From the NCBI RefSeq assembly GCF_963169125.1, contig NC_084795.1, forward strand, positions 278,514,122 through 278,578,121: a stretch of DNA of 64,000 nucleotides, written 5' to 3'. A program made the translations under genes and the position numbers. The DNA comes from Humulus lupulus (lineage: Eukaryota > Streptophyta > Magnoliopsida > Rosales > Cannabaceae). The notes beneath the pieces were generated by a model. It had not been told where the DNA came from and made no database searches. It saw only the letters and a program-made list of their open reading frames with translations. Shown one piece after another: positions 11,487 through 24,103 of this stretch; positions within the stretch are counted from its first letter, which is position 1; each line of letters starts with the position of its first letter.

Positions 11487-12574
11487 TTATTCTCGTACTA
11501 GAGCAGCACTAACAGCATGCTCTGTGACTGCTAGGTAAATAAAGAGGTCTTCTCCATCAACTGGCTTCGAAAGAACAGGAGGTTGAGCCAAGTGTTCCTT
11601 TATGGCTTGAAAAGCTTGCTCACATTCTTCCGTCCATTCAAACTTCTTGCTTCCTCTAAGCAAGTTAAAAAACGGGACACACTTGTCCGTCGATTCAGAG
11701 ATGAACCTGCTTAGAGCAGCAATCCGCCCAGTCAAGCTTTGCACATCCTTAATTCTAGTCGGAGACTTCATTTCTGTGAGTGCCTTTATCTTCTCTGGAT
11801 TTGCTTCTATTCCTCGCGAGTTCACAATAAACCCCAAGAATTTCCTGAACTTACTCCAAACGAGCATTTGAGGGGGTTCAACTTCATGTTATATTTTCTC
11901 AGTACTGCAAAGCATTCCTCCAAATCTCGTACATGTCCTTCAGCTTCCTTTGACTTCACCAGCATATCGTCTACGTACACCTCCATGTTCTTGCCCATTA
12001 AGTCACGGAACATGCCATTCACCAAACGCTGGTATATGGCTCCCGCGTTCTTCAAGCCGAATGGCATGACCTTATAACAGTACAGCCCTATGTTTGTTCG
12101 GAAACTGGTATGCTCCTCATCGGGAGGGTGCATACTAATCTGGTTATACCCTGAGTAAGAGTCCATGAAGGACAATGCTTCATGACCAGAGGTCGCATCC
12201 ACCAACTGGTCTATTCTTGGCAAAGGAAAACAGTCCTTTAGACATGCTTTGTTCAGGTCAGTAAAGTCCACACAAGTCCTCCAATTTCCATTGGACTTGG
12301 GCACTAACACTGGATTTGAAACCCAGGCAGGGTAATATGCCTCCCTTATAAACCCGTTTTCTTTTAGCCGCTCCACCTCCTCCTTGGGAGCCTTTGCTCG
12401 ATCCTTGTCGAGCAACCTCATCTTCTGTTGCACTGCTAGATAGTTTTCGTCCATGTTGATCACGTGGCTGATCACAGTTGGTGAGATACCCACCATATCT
12501 TTGTGAGACCAGGCGAAGACATCTTGATTCCTTCGTAAAAATTCCACCAGCTGTGCTTTTACTTCTACTTTCAT
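11487..12574 (-). pseudogene. Reverse transcriptase region of A2
   Basis: Reverse transcriptase copies element RNA to DNA. The ORF 12574-11822 begins just upstream of FLRRNQDVFAWSHKDM and contains WRTCVDFTDLNKACLKD, FMDSYSGYNQI, MPFGLKNAGAIYQRLV and the catalytic YVDD. A frameshift near 11850 leads to the 11867-11487 frame (KFLGFIVNSRGIEANPEKI, LTGRIAALSRFIS), which ends at a stop before the YYVSKR motif. The upstream link to protease was cut by the solo LTR at 12628-14980. Confidence 0.85.
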
Positions 12575-12627
12575 CTTTTTTCCAACCTTGACCCCTCTGG
12601 TCGGGTCATTCTCATCTATTAGAACCT

Positions 12628-14980
12628 TGTAATGCCCCGGATTCCCTATTATGGTTAATGGCTGGATTAGTAGGTCGGGAGGGCCATAACTGTTTAATTA
12701 TGCCATTAAATGTGTTTATGCATGTTTATGAGAATTATATTATAATATAATGTTAAATGCATGCATGTGAGTCCACATTTGTTTACAGGGGTATTATGGT
12801 AGTTTGGCCCGTTGAGGGTATAATTGTATATTTATATGTGCGATAATGATATATTGTGAGACCACATTATAATGTGGATTGGTTCGAGTATTCCGACATG
12901 AGACGATCGTTAAACGTGATTATCGGTTTGGTCATAACAGGTTTGAGCTCGGGGCTCGGGGTGAGTCTCGGGGTGATATTAAAGGTTATCGCATTACCGG
13001 GGATTTTAGGGTAACGGGTTATGAAATATTGGAGTTTGAGGATATTGAGATTAGCGGGAAATGGGAAGCGTTAATTATAATTAACAGGTTAAGCTAGAAG
13101 TACCAATTTTACCCCTAGAGTAGTTTGAAAGGCTTTGGATGTCACAAGGGCATTTTGGTCTTTTTAGGGGAGGATATATATAAGGTTTAGTGGCTGAAGG
13201 CTGTGGAATAAAACAGAGAAAAACAGAGTTTTGCCTCCTCCATTCCCGTACATCACCCTCTTCATTGCTTCTTTGAGGTTTTGGAGCTCTAGTTGTGGAT
13301 TCAAGCTAAAGGAACTTAGGGCTGGGTTGGAGACTTGGTTCTGCTTGTGTGGGAAGTTCAAAACAGGTTCTAAGGTAAGCTTTGACCATTGAATTCAAAT
13401 TAAGCTCTGTTTTTGTTCTAGCTTTTGATTCATGGAGTTTGATGTGGGAAGTGAGAATCAAAGGGGGTTTTGGTGTTGGTTTGTTTGGGGTTTGATGTGA
13501 GTAAGCTAAGGGTGTTGTTTGGGGGTTCAATTATGGGTTAGGAAGAGGTTCTATGAGGGTTTAAAGGTCTGGTTTGAGAGGGAATTGCACAGGGAGAAAA
13601 ACTGGTTCGTGTGGCCGACTTAGCCATTCTGGGCTGGGCGCCGCGGCGCAGCAGGGGAGCGCCGCGGCCCTTGGCGTTTGGCAGGCAGGGAGCCTCTCTG
13701 TTTGGAGGCGCGCCGCGGCGCAAGAAGCAGGGAGGGCCGCGGCCCTTGTGGCTATTTTTGCTAAAATGAGGTTTTTAGCTTGGGGATTCAAACCATAGGC
13801 CTCGGGGTTGGACCTAGTACCCGGTTGGGTAGTATTTGATGTCTCGAGGGCTGGGATTTGGTTTGGGAACCCTTGGTTATCATTTTTATTGATGAATCCT
13901 ATATTTTGGTTATGACCAGGTGACCGTCGAGGAATTTAAAGGTTGATCGTTCTCAGGGGTCGTTCATATTATAATACTCACTCGAACCAGGGGTAAGAAA
14001 ACAGTGTATGAATACAGTTGCACCCTGTATAGGTACATGACATGCATGGTTTGATATTAAGGCGTGTTGATTGATGTATGTGGACATGGATTGCATATTA
14101 AATGCTATTGAATGTCGATTACCTGCTTGAGACACTGACTAGTCAGGGACCGACTCTAAAGTCGAGAATCATGCATTGAATGGCTCTATAGCATTAATGC
14201 CTGACCGACCCTAGGGTCGAGGAACTTATAAGCGCTTGCCTGGTCTACGACCAGATGATTATAGCCAAGGTATATGACCCCGGTGACTGTTTGTCACAAG
14301 GCTAAGGGACGTTGTCTATAGTTTCGACTCTAGAGTCGTGAGGAAGGTTATGTTGGTGACTAATCACCTTGCACCTGTCCTAAACAAATTTATAAATGAA
14401 ACACTTATCGATTAAGCCCTGGTGACCCTATCGCCACATGGCTAGAGGGAGCGATGCTCATTATTGTGACTTCTGGCTATTGTCACCTATTTGCTGGACT
14501 GATAGTCCTGAAGGAATAACTATGATTATTGTTGATATTATATCATGCTATATTGTGTTTTCTTGCTGGGCCTCGGCTCATGGGTGCTATGTGGTGCAGG
14601 TAAAGGGAAGGAAAAGCTTTGCCAGCCTTGAGTGGAGAGCTTGGGCGATGTAATGTACATACAGGGCCGCTTGACCGCCACGGTCGAGGAGTTCTCAGAG
14701 GGACTAGGGGTTTACCCTATTTTTTTGCCGCTTAGGCCGGCGGAGTTTGTAAATTTGAAACTGTAGTGACTCTTTTGTAATACGAACTACTTGTAAACAT
14801 TTTAAAAGGTTCATGAGCAGTTTAATTACTTAATGAAATGTACCATTTCCTTTTACTGGTTTTCCACCTTAACCTGATAATAACACTTAGATCACGTTTT
14901 TAGCCAAAGGACTCGGGTAGCGAGTCAAATTTCCGGTTCACCGTTCTCCGTAACTGTTCTGGGGTAGCCAAGGCGTTACA
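12628..14980 (+). mobile_element. Solo LTR, family S, with 5-bp target duplication AACCT
   Basis: The 2353-bp unit starts TGTAATGCCCCGG and ends AGGCGTTACA. AACCT stands on both sides (12623-12627 and 14981-14985). There is no internal coding DNA, so it is a solo LTR left after LTR-LTR recombination. A TATA-like run, ATATATATAAGG, lies near 13168. A GC-rich palindromic block is at 13637-13745. It sits within pol of A2, between protease and RT. ORFs inside it are chance frames. Confidence 0.88.
13637..13745. repeat. GC-rich palindromic block in solo LTR
   Basis: GCGCCGCGGCGC, GCGCGCCGCGGCGC and GGGCCGCGGCCC palindromes recur in about 110 bases. The same block occurs in the other two family-S LTR copies. 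Confidence 0.6.
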
Positions 14981-15070
14981 AACCTCATCTAACTCCTCGG
15001 TAGGTCCCACATCACTTTCATAATCCCCAAAGCGAGGATCAAAGTCCATTCCCTCGCTTTGGGCAACGCC

Positions 15071-15925
15071 CTATTTGGTGACTTTATCACCGGATGGGGC
15101 TTGTTGTTCACTTAAACCAAGAGTGCTTTCTTGGCCAAAATCCTCAAACATTCCTCCTCGATCAACCACGACTGTAATGCTTTGGTCGGCATCCATCTCA
15201 TCTACCTCCTCTCTATCAGCACATACAATCACGTTGTTTTCTTTGGCCCCCTTTCGTGGTTTAGCCACCGAGGCATTGTAACATTCTCTACCCTCTCTCT
15301 GGTCTCCTCGAACGCAACCTATGCCTGCACTAGTCGAGAACTTCATAGAAAGGTGCCATATAGAGACTGTTGCATGCAAGGTTGTGAGTAGCGGTCGACC
15401 AATAACCACATTATAGGCGGACGGGCAGTCGACTATAAAAAACTCCATCATAACTGTCTCATGCTTGGGAGCATCCCCCGTTGTGACTGGTAACTTGATC
15501 ATTCCAGCTGGTGACAACCCTTCTCCAGTAAATCCATAGATGACTTGAGAGCATGGCTTCAAGTCATTGATAGATAGTTTCATCCTTTCAAAGGATGATT
15601 TGTAGATAATGTTCACATAACTCCCTGTGTCAACCAGGCATCTCTTCACCTTCATATTTGCTATTTGGACTGTCACGACGAGAGGGTCAATATGAGGATA
15701 TCTCACGTGTCGTGCATCATCTTCAGTGAAAGTGAGGGACTCACTTTCGTATCGTGGGTTCTTCGGAGACCGCTCCTCTACAGTCATGACCTGGGACGTC
15801 GATGCTGCATCCAACTCATGCTGAAGGGTTCGAGCATACCTCTCCCTTGCTTTGTTGCTATCCCCAGCCAGATGTGGACCTCCACATATGGTGTCAAGAG
15901 TGAAGTCCACAGGCTCGGATTGCAA
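15071..15925 (-). pseudogene. Aspartic protease region of A2
   Basis: Retropepsin cuts the polyprotein. The ORF contains the Tat-type lead FTLDTICGGPHLAG, the FTEDDARHVRYPHIDPLVVT block and the catalytic loop CLVDTGSYVNII (DTGS at about 15640-15630). YNVVIGRPLL follows, and then an acidic linker. A TAG at 15071 (VTK-stop-GVAQSEG) ends it before RT. The same frame carries on beyond the stop up to the solo LTR. Confidence 0.85.
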
Positions 15926-16027
15926 AGGTGGAGATCGCTGTCGCTTAAACCCAGGATTATTGTTACTTCCCTCTCCTTGGGTTTTTTCTGCTCAATATTT
16001 TTTCAATTTCCCCGACCGGAGGAGAAA

Positions 16028-18070
16028 TTATTTCTCGTCTTTGAGATGATTGCATTCATTCGTGTCGTGACCATAGTCTCCATGGAAACAACAGAACTTA
16101 TTCAAATCTCTCTTACTCATCTCCTTCTTGATGGATGGGGGTTTCCGATAGAGGACCTCCTGATGACTTGCGAGATATATCTCCGCTCGGCTGGCCGAAA
16201 GAGTGGTGTAATTGGTGAACCGAGGTTCATACTTAGTTGGCTTGTCGTTTGATCCCGACTTAGCCTTCTTTTCATTGTGGCGGTCAGACCCGTTATTCCC
16301 ACGTTTCTTACCACCACTTTGATCATATCCACCATTCTTGGGCGGATCAGTCGATCCGCTCGGATTGTTCAGGCCCTTCTCTCCCTTCTCAATTGCGACA
16401 TCCAATTTTATATACTTGTCCGCCCGGTCAAGAAATTGTTGTAACGTTGAAATTGGGTTGCGATGAATACTGTCCCACAAAGGACTCCGATATATTATGC
16501 CAGAAGAAATGGCCACCATCTTCCCCTCATCTCCAACCGCGGTTGCTCGGTTGGCTTCTCTCATGAACCTTTGTATGTAATTTTTGAGAGATTCATCTTT
16601 TCCTTGTTTAATATCTGCCAAGTGATTGGCATAAACTGGAGGGATCCGAGCAGCGCTGAACTGCCTACAAAACTCTTTCCTGAAACTTTCCCAAGAAGTG
16701 ATGGAGTTTGGCTTAAATTTCCAATACCACTCTTGGGCAGTGTCGAACAATGTAGTGGGGAAAACTTTGCACTGATAGTCATCACTCACTCCGAGCAGCT
16801 CCATTTGATCTTCGAATTTCCCCACATGCCTTATCGGATCTGCCTTTTCTGCATAAACTGGCAGTACCGATGCTTTGTACTTCGCTGGTGGCTGGGCTGC
16901 TCTAATTCGAGCACAGAATGGGCTGCCACTCCTGTGGTCTACTGGATCAATTGCAGAAGGTCGTTTCGACAGACCCTGAACTGCTACTATCAGAGCATCA
17001 GGCTGGGCTTGGATTCCTGGGGCCACTGTTTGGGACTCATTCTCAGGACCGCCTGGTCGGGCGCTCCTATCCGGCACACCATCATCAAGTATTTCTACTT
17101 GACTAGTAGGTCGGTTCGGATCTTGCCCTTCGACCGGGACGATCCTTCTCCTGACAGCAATGACGTCTCTTAGATTCTTCTGAGAGGTATGCCTCCCTAA
17201 CCAATCGAACACCGTACTCCGAGTTTTTTCGGAAGGCTTGCCTTGCGGGACATGCTCTTTGCCACTGCGCTGCTGGTTGGGATGCAGTGGTGGCCTTTCT
17301 GTCTGTGCTAGGCGGTCTTTTCCTCCTCGCTGGTTGTTGTCATTCTTCTCCTTCGACTAATTAGTATGATGACTATCAGCTTCATCACGGCCATGCCCGT
17401 CTTTGAAGTGTGAAGTTTCTTTACCTCGAGGAGCCCTATTTTGCTTCTGCTCAGGTGGAGTTTTCTTACTGCCTGACTTGTGACTTCCGGATCTGGAAGT
17501 CTCTAATCGGTGGCTCCTTGAGGGGGTTTTGGAGTTCCCCCTTTGGGTTGAGGCAGTGCCCGATCGGACCCCATCTTCTTCCCGACCAGGTGGGTTACTA
17601 CCACTTCTATTTGGTCCTCGAGAATTGGGTCTGTCAGTGTTTTTGCGACCAGCTTCTATGGTCCTTGCTCCTGGGGTGGCTGCTCCTCGTGCTGCAGCTT
17701 GGGCATTGGCCTGGGCCAGCTGCGTAGCTGCCTCCAGAGCGAGTGCAGCCTCGCGATGTCGCCTATCGGCCTCCTCCTGCTGTCGCCTGATTTCTTCGCT
17801 CCTAGCGTCCATCTCCCGTCTTTGCTGCTCAAATGCAGCCTTCTGCCTAGCCATTTCTTCAGCGAACGACTCCTGTCTGGCATTGAATTGTGCCATTTCC
17901 TCCTGGAAAGCCCCCATGGCTTCCTGGAGTTGTTCAACCTCTGGAGTCACGTCCTCGAGCATGACTCTAGGTTCAGTCTCATGGTCTTGAGGACCAGGAC
18001 CTTCTAATCTAGCAAGCTCTCTAGAGGAACCTGGCTTCTTGGAGGCCGCATTGGTGTTCTTAGGCGCCAT
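16028..18070 (-). pseudogene. gag of element A2 (split by a stop)
   Basis: The first part (18070-17357) starts MAPKNTNAASKK, has a Q/E/R-rich coiled coil and a basic, Ser/Arg-rich segment, and stops with TAG/TAA in the DSHHTN region. The second part (17212-16028) holds the Gag core (QEWYWKFKPNSITSWESFRKEFCRQF, YANHLADIKQGKDESLKNYI). It ends in a zinc-like motif, CCFHGDYGHDTNECNHL, which fits C-x-H/C-rich nucleic acid binding. The core is close to that of A1. Confidence 0.85.
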
Positions 18071-18125
18071 AATGCTACAGGGATTGTCTGTCTTTCTCTT
18101 CAGGCTCTCAATGAAAGCACCAAAA

Positions 18126-18962
18126 TGTTGACTGCGTTTTTGGCCAACGACGTGTAGACGTCAAAACGACAAAAAACCTTCAAGAGAAATATACGACACA
18201 GACAATATTTATAGTGGTTCAGCCCCAATGTGTTGGTAATAGCCTAATCCACTTAGAGTTATGATTATAGATCTCCACTCAAGATCAGATGAACCTGAGT
18301 CAACTGAGTTTCTTCAGTGCAGATGAAATGAATACAATATTTCTCCAGATACCAATCTTCTCCCAGAAAATTAGAATCGAATCCTTTTTATGATGCCATG
18401 AGCCTTGTATTTATAGGCTCAGGATCGTACAAATGATGTCCCCCATAATCAGGATTTTTCACTATTCTCACTATATTCAATTAATAATAATATTCAAAAT
18501 ACAACAATACACTATTTTTGTGGGATAATCTAAGAGATTCTCGCACAGGTATGACCGATTCTTGTTGAAACCGTTACTGGGATCCTTTGCGTAGCACTGT
18601 TTTGTCTAGTCGGTCCACAACACACTCAGGAGGAGAACTGAAGGGCCAAAACTCCTCACTGGTCGCCCAAACCTTCACTGATCGGCCAAGGACATGACTG
18701 GTCGGACAAGCACCTGACTGGGCGGACAAGCACATGTCTGGTCGGCCTAGGACATGACTGGTCGTCAGCCAAGGGCATTGACTGGGCGGACAAGTACATG
18801 GCTGGTCGGCCAAGGTCATGACTGGTCGGTCATGACACTTGACTGGTCAGTCAAAAATCTTCACTGGTCTACCGGGTCACTCCTAAGCCAAATTACCCAG
18901 TCATTCCTTGCCATTTGTCACTTCTATTGTCACGTCATCATTTTCAAATTTTGATAATAACA
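18126..18962 (-). repeat. 5' LTR of element A2
   Basis: This 837-bp LTR runs from TGTTGACTGCG to GATAATAACA on the + strand. It matches the 5969-6869 LTR, with many substitutions and a shorter minisatellite (about 18660-18850). The primer-binding region and gag follow on its left. Host AT-rich DNA begins at 18963. Confidence 0.85.
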
Positions 18963-19912
18963 CATATCATTTATGATTTTATTTTATAAACTTTTTTCAT
19001 TTTTATAAGCAATATTTTTCTTATATAACCAATAACTAATAATTAATATCTTTGATTACGTTTTATTGTATGTTATAGTTTACTCGATTAGGATTTTGGT
19101 AGCAATGTGGGATCAAACTATGAGGATATAATGTACTTCTTATTACTTCTCTAATCATGAGTATTTTTTTTCAAAATTAAACAAATAAATTGAATATGGA
19201 TAAACAACTTGGAAACTTAAAAGTATGACTATATGAGTTGTACATACACCAAGTTCTATCCATCAATAATTTGTAAGTTAGTTGATTTATGCTTTTCAAA
19301 TGCTTTGAGCATTTGTAGCAATTACTTGATTTATTTATAATTCTTTTTACTTTAGAGTTACAAACAATATAATGTTATGCAGTCTCTCATTATTGAGTTT
19401 TACAATATATATACTATATACACAATGGTGGACCAGATATTTTTATTAGTAAGGACAAAAATTTAAAGAATTATATTAAATATATACAAATAAAAAATTA
19501 TGAAGACCATAATACTATAAATAAATAAAGGGGAAAATATAAACATTATGTACAAAAAAATCTAGTAAAGGCATAGATGTAAAATAATTATATCAAAAGA
19601 CTAACATATAAAAATATTACAATAATTTTTTTTTTAAAAAAAGCAGGGGCCAGCCCCATTGTATTAAATTAGGTTTGTCTGTTACAATATATCAATTTAT
19701 TGCAATAGTTCTTATTTCGCACGTTACATTTTATTTAAATTTTGATATTCACATCTTAAATTATCCAAATTTTCAAAAAATTTAGGAAGGTCTCTACAAT
19801 TACATTGTACACTTTCATATAAAAAAAATTGAGTTACGATTATCCATGTGTTATGCGATGATTGATTCAAGCCACTTAAGTCACAACTGATGTGGCGATC
19901 CTATTACACTAA
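18963..19912. other. AT-rich intergenic DNA
   Basis: No gene, RNA or clear repeat boundary is seen. Open frames are short and lack known motifs. Confidence 0.5.
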
Positions 19913-20135
19913 TGGGGTGTTTGGTATGGGGTAAAGTAAATGTGTGAATGAGAATCTAAATCATTTCCTATATTTAGTTTAAATTTTAAAGGGGTAAAGT
20001 TAATAATTTGTGTGAGCCCCACGTGTGTTTTAAGGGTAAAGTGAATAATTTTGTACACAAGAGTTTAATATTACATCCATCGTAAGTTCCTCTACACTTT
20101 CCAAGACAACTTAACTACTCAAAACAAACTCGCCC
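19913..20135. mobile_element. Probable Harbinger/Tourist-type MITE
   Basis: The ends TGGGGTGTTTGGTATGGGG and CAAAACAAACTCGCCC are imperfect inverted repeats, and TAA stands on both sides (19910-19912 and 20136-20138). At 223 bp with no coding potential it fits a short non-autonomous element of the PIF/Harbinger type. The repeats are imperfect, so the call is moderate. Confidence 0.45.
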
Positions 20136-20138
20136 TAA

Positions 20139-21570
20139 GAGTTTCAAAATTCACTTAATACAGTTGGTAAAAGGCAGTCAATTAAAAAAGCCTATATATA
20201 ATCTACATTACTCTTACTGGGGTGACATGAGAAAAGCATAGAGATTTGAGTGTTTTGTGAGCTTTGTTTTGAGAGTTTGTGTATGAGGAGCAAGTCTCTC
20301 TCCCTTTGTGTAACTTTTCGTACTTGATACTCAAGAAGAAATAAAAACAACTCAGCCATTGATTGGGGATGTTCTATCTTGTATGTAGGCTCTTAGTTGA
20401 GCTTAACCAAATAATGATTTTGGTGTCATTTTGTTTAAAGCTTTGATCATAAATGTGATTCCTAGTTAGTGTATTATTCCTTCTTGTTTGTTGTTCTTGA
20501 ATGGTGTAGGATTTACACACGTGTTGAAAATAAAATAAAAAAGGAGTGATAGGCCCAATTTAATTATATATAAATAATAAAGAATGCAATGGAATGTAAT
20601 GTTTTTTTATTCGAGTTTATTGTGTAGTTGATAAAGAGTTCATTTGGAAAAGTCATTACCTCATGTGATGGAATCATTATTAAAATTGGGTTAATCCATC
20701 ACAAATTTTCTTTTTCTCCAAATAACTTCTTTTTTTATTTCCTCCATTTTAATAGTTAGTATATTATATTTAATATATATACATATATATTACAAAAATT
20801 AATTACAAAATAAATATAGTTTCTGTCATATAAATATGTAAACATATATTTTTTTGAATAAAATATAAAATACATATTTGTGTGTACATATTTTTAAATA
20901 AAAAAATAAAAGGTTAAATTATTTAAAATAAAATCATTTTAGAAATTTTAGAAATAGAATTCTACATGGTTCTAAAATGAATTAATTAAGATTTTAAAAT
21001 TTTAAAAAAATATATGTTATTTTGTACAAAAAGTAGTTTTTTAAAATATATTTTAATGTGTTGTATAGTAAATTAATTATTTATTTAATCCCTAATATGA
21101 GATAATTTGGTCACAAAAATATGCTTTAAATGCAAACGGTAATTTGGTATATTAAAATCAACATTAAAACTTAATAGTAATTTGATTACAAAAATATTTT
21201 ATAAGAATAAGGACAATTTAATTAAAATAATATAAATTGTAGGAGGATTTTATGGTAGGAGCCTCAAAAGTATTTCCGACCTATGAACAGTTTTCGACGC
21301 GATTTCTTGTATTACCGTATATATTGTAATTATTTAGTGAATAATTTACAGTGTCTAAAACTAAGTTCAAACATGTTGTTTTCCACACACATAAAAAAAG
21401 TTAGTAGTGTGCAACAACTTATTTTTAAACTATTTTTGACATAGTAAATTATTTGAAATTTTCTGAAAATTTACAAAATACTTTAAATAACTATAATATA
21501 CACGGGTATAAAAAAATTGCACAAAAAATTATTCACAAGTCAATAACACAAAAGAGTGCCACCTAATATT
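20139..21570. other. AT-rich intergenic DNA
   Basis: No gene is recognised. A less AT-rich stretch at 20215-20520 with a GAGCAAGTCTCTCTCCC segment could be part of an old LTR or a gene relic, but nothing supports a firm name. Confidence 0.4.
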
Positions 21571-21578
21571 CTTTTCAG

Positions 21579-22126
21579 TAGGGCTGAGCATAAAATCCGA
21601 AAAACCGAAAAAACCGTGTACACCGACCTACCGAACACTGTAAAAAACCAAAACCGTTTAAACCGAAAACCGAAAAAATCACCGACGGTGCAAACCGCCA
21701 CTGTTCGGTCGGTTTGGAAATTTTGGGTGAACCGACCAATAAAACCGAAACCGACCGAACACAATAAAATAATAATATAATATTATATAATTATTAATTA
21801 TTAAAATTTTTAATAAAAAAAAAACTTAAGGCACTTGTAAATGCAATTATGTTCTATATATTTATGTTTTAAAAACATACAAAAATGAATTCTAACAATC
21901 CAAAAATTTTAATTTTTTAACTAAAACTTTCAAAAAAAAATAAAAAATAAATAATCAATTCGGTTTGGTCGGTTTAACCGACCAAACCGCGGTTCAAAAC
22001 GATCGGTTTTTTTTTTAAACTGGTTTGGTTCGGTCGATTTTTGGATTGCACCAATCCGAACCGAAAACCGAATTCTGGATTTTTTTTTGTGAAAAAACCG
22101 CCCAAACCGACCGATGCTCACCCCTA
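21579..22126. mobile_element. hAT-type MITE with 8-bp target duplication
   Basis: The ends TAGGGCTGAGCAT and ATGCTCACCCCTA are inverted repeats with one mismatch, and the exact 8-bp duplication CTTTTCAG flanks the unit (21571-21578 and 22127-22134). The 548 bp have no coding capacity. Both arms are packed with AACCGA/TCGGTT motifs, the kind of subterminal repeats bound by hAT transposases. The centre is AT-rich. An 8-bp duplication is diagnostic of hAT elements. Confidence 0.88.
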
Positions 22127-22134
22127 CTTTTCAG

Positions 22135-23091
22135 GACACTTTTTTGAAACCCTACAGTAAAAATTACCTAAATTATATATTAATCATAATAATTTTTAAT
22201 TTTAAAGTTTCTAACAAAAAAAAATCATTCCTATTCCATTCCTGTCACAATTACTACTTTTTTTTTTCTCTTTCTTGTTTTGCAACAAAAAGCAAATGAT
22301 AATGGTTTTGAATTGAGATCATCGAGGTGTGTAACCAAGAAATGCATGAGTCTATCACAGTACTCCAAATTTTCTAAAAATAAAAAATAATAAACACCAT
22401 TGATTTGATTACAATTGCGCACGGTTTTTCAAGTTCAATATTTTCTTTAGGACATGATTGGTATTTGACTAGAATTTAATTTTATGTTTTTATTCATAAT
22501 AATTCATGAATAGTGACTTATTTCCTAAAACAAAATAGAATATGAATTTAAATTTTTGCCTATATAATTGAAAACAATAAAATATTATTTTTTCTATTTT
22601 TTTATTTTTTTTATTGTGACTTACTTTTAGTGTGTGTTAGTATATATAATATATATTTATATATAAGAGTGTATTTTTAATGGTTATTATATATATGGAT
22701 GATTACTTTAATATTATTTGATTAAAATTAATGATCCATATTTATAATTGTTAATTAATATTTCTAAACATAAATTTTGATTTTTTCAAATTTTTAAAAA
22801 GATTACCTGACGAAAAACGTATATTTATTATAAAAATATAATATTGTAAACTTTTCATTTCTCAAATACATGTCAATTTCTAAATACACCTAGTGTTTCT
22901 CATTAGTTGGAAACAATATTAATTATGACAAAAAAAAAACTAAATTCAAAATTAATGTAGAAAAAAAATATTTATTTGTTAGTGACTTACTATACCAAGT
23001 CACTATGTTGTCAAATCATCATAATTGTTAGTACACATCTATGGGTAGTGACTATTGAGAAGTTTTTCATATATATATATATATATATATA
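22135..23091. other. AT-rich intergenic DNA ending in a (TA)n tract
   Basis: No gene is seen. A TA dinucleotide tract at 23070-23091 directly adjoins the 3' LTR of element B and may be its target site. Confidence 0.5.
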
Positions 23092-23840
23092 TGTTGACGC
23101 GGTTCTTCGCCAACAGGTAATTAAGAAAATAAGAGAAAGAGATAAGTGCTTAATAATGAACCGAAACAGATAAATGATCTTAAAATGGACTGATGACACA
23201 ACTACGTTTTTAGGTGGTTCAAAGGTTAAAATCCTTCTACTCCACCAGCCAATATTATTGCTATATTTCTGGTATTTTTTACAGGGTATTTTGTTACATA
23301 ATAGAATCCAACCGTTTGCAACTTCCAGGGTCTCCATATTTATAGGAGAGGACACATGGGAGTTGGCAAGGGGGTCATCCCATGACCTTCTTACCCATCA
23401 TGTCACTTCTGTGACATTCATGATTAATTCCTAAAACCTAACAAATGAAGTGTGGTCTAATCAACAGGTAAGGGGATAATGGGCCGCACGGCCCAACCCA
23501 GTCGTGGGTGCCTGAATACGCACGTTCATGCTCCGTGTCCGAGAATTCAGAGATATATCAAACACATGATGTCTGATATGTGCACGTTTACATTGCGTGG
23601 TTGACTTTATAAGGAGTCACGGCTTCCAACTCCAGCTCGTGTCTTCGAGCTGGACGCCTTCTTGACCTGCGATCTTTATTTTCCTGACTCGACCCTTAAA
23701 CTCTTGGTGAACCTTTGGTTACCTCGAGCTAAAGAGGTAGGACCTGACGACAGTAGCTCCGGTCATGTGGTATCCACGTGGCTGATATAATTAGGCCATA
23801 TCTCAGCTCGCTAATAGCCCATGGAAAATCAGGGCGTACA
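23092..23840 (-). repeat. 3' LTR of element B
   Basis: This 749-bp LTR runs from TGTTGACGCGG to CAGGGCGTACA on the + strand, giving TG...CA ends. It is collinear with 43274-43973. The polypurine tract follows at 23841. The left side is a TA repeat. Confidence 0.88.
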
Positions 23841-23855
23841 TTTGCCCCCCAAGCC
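23841..23855 (-). other. Polypurine tract of element B
   Basis: On the - strand GGCTTGGGGGGCAAA directly precedes the LTR start TGTACGCC. This marks the 3' LTR and the - strand direction of the element. Confidence 0.85.
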
Positions 23856-24103
23856 TCTGCTCGTGGCACACGACGTCATTTGGGGCCACAGTAGGGGCTT
23901 TTAGGCTTCTCCATGGATTATCCATATTCCACCTATTACGCAGGCACCGAATACGTGGTGCATTGTGGTTGGTGACGGTACGTCTTCCTAGAACCGCATT
24001 AAATGGCCTAGCCTATACTCAGCCGTCGTTTCGCCTTTCGAGTGGAGAGCCCCGGATCCTACATCAGGGTGATCCAACGGCCCTCCTCCCATGGCCTTTC
24101 ACG

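Larger units (their letters stand above)
6870..18962 (-). mobile_element. Element A2: decayed Tat-like Ty3/gypsy element
   Basis: The - strand order is: 5' LTR (18126-18962), gag (18070-16028), protease (15925-15071), RT and RNase H (12574-11214), second RNase H (11210-10878), integrase (10862-9442), non-coding DNA, then the 3' part of an antisense (+ strand) ORF (about 6890-8456). The second RNase H copy, with EYEALLVGLR and SDSQLVV, is a known mark of the Tat lineage. A 2.35 kb solo LTR has entered between protease and RT. The 3' end with its polypurine tract is missing; the neighbouring LTR belongs to A1. Stops and frameshifts make it inactive. Confidence 0.85.

Noticed and set aside
12879..14653. 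Small + strand ORFs within 12628-14980
   Set aside because: They fall inside a solo LTR, have no conserved motif and are not shared in frame by the other LTR copies.
21556..21780. 74-aa ORFs on both strands rich in NR, PK and FG
   Set aside because: They lie within the hAT MITE and reflect repeated AACCGA motifs.
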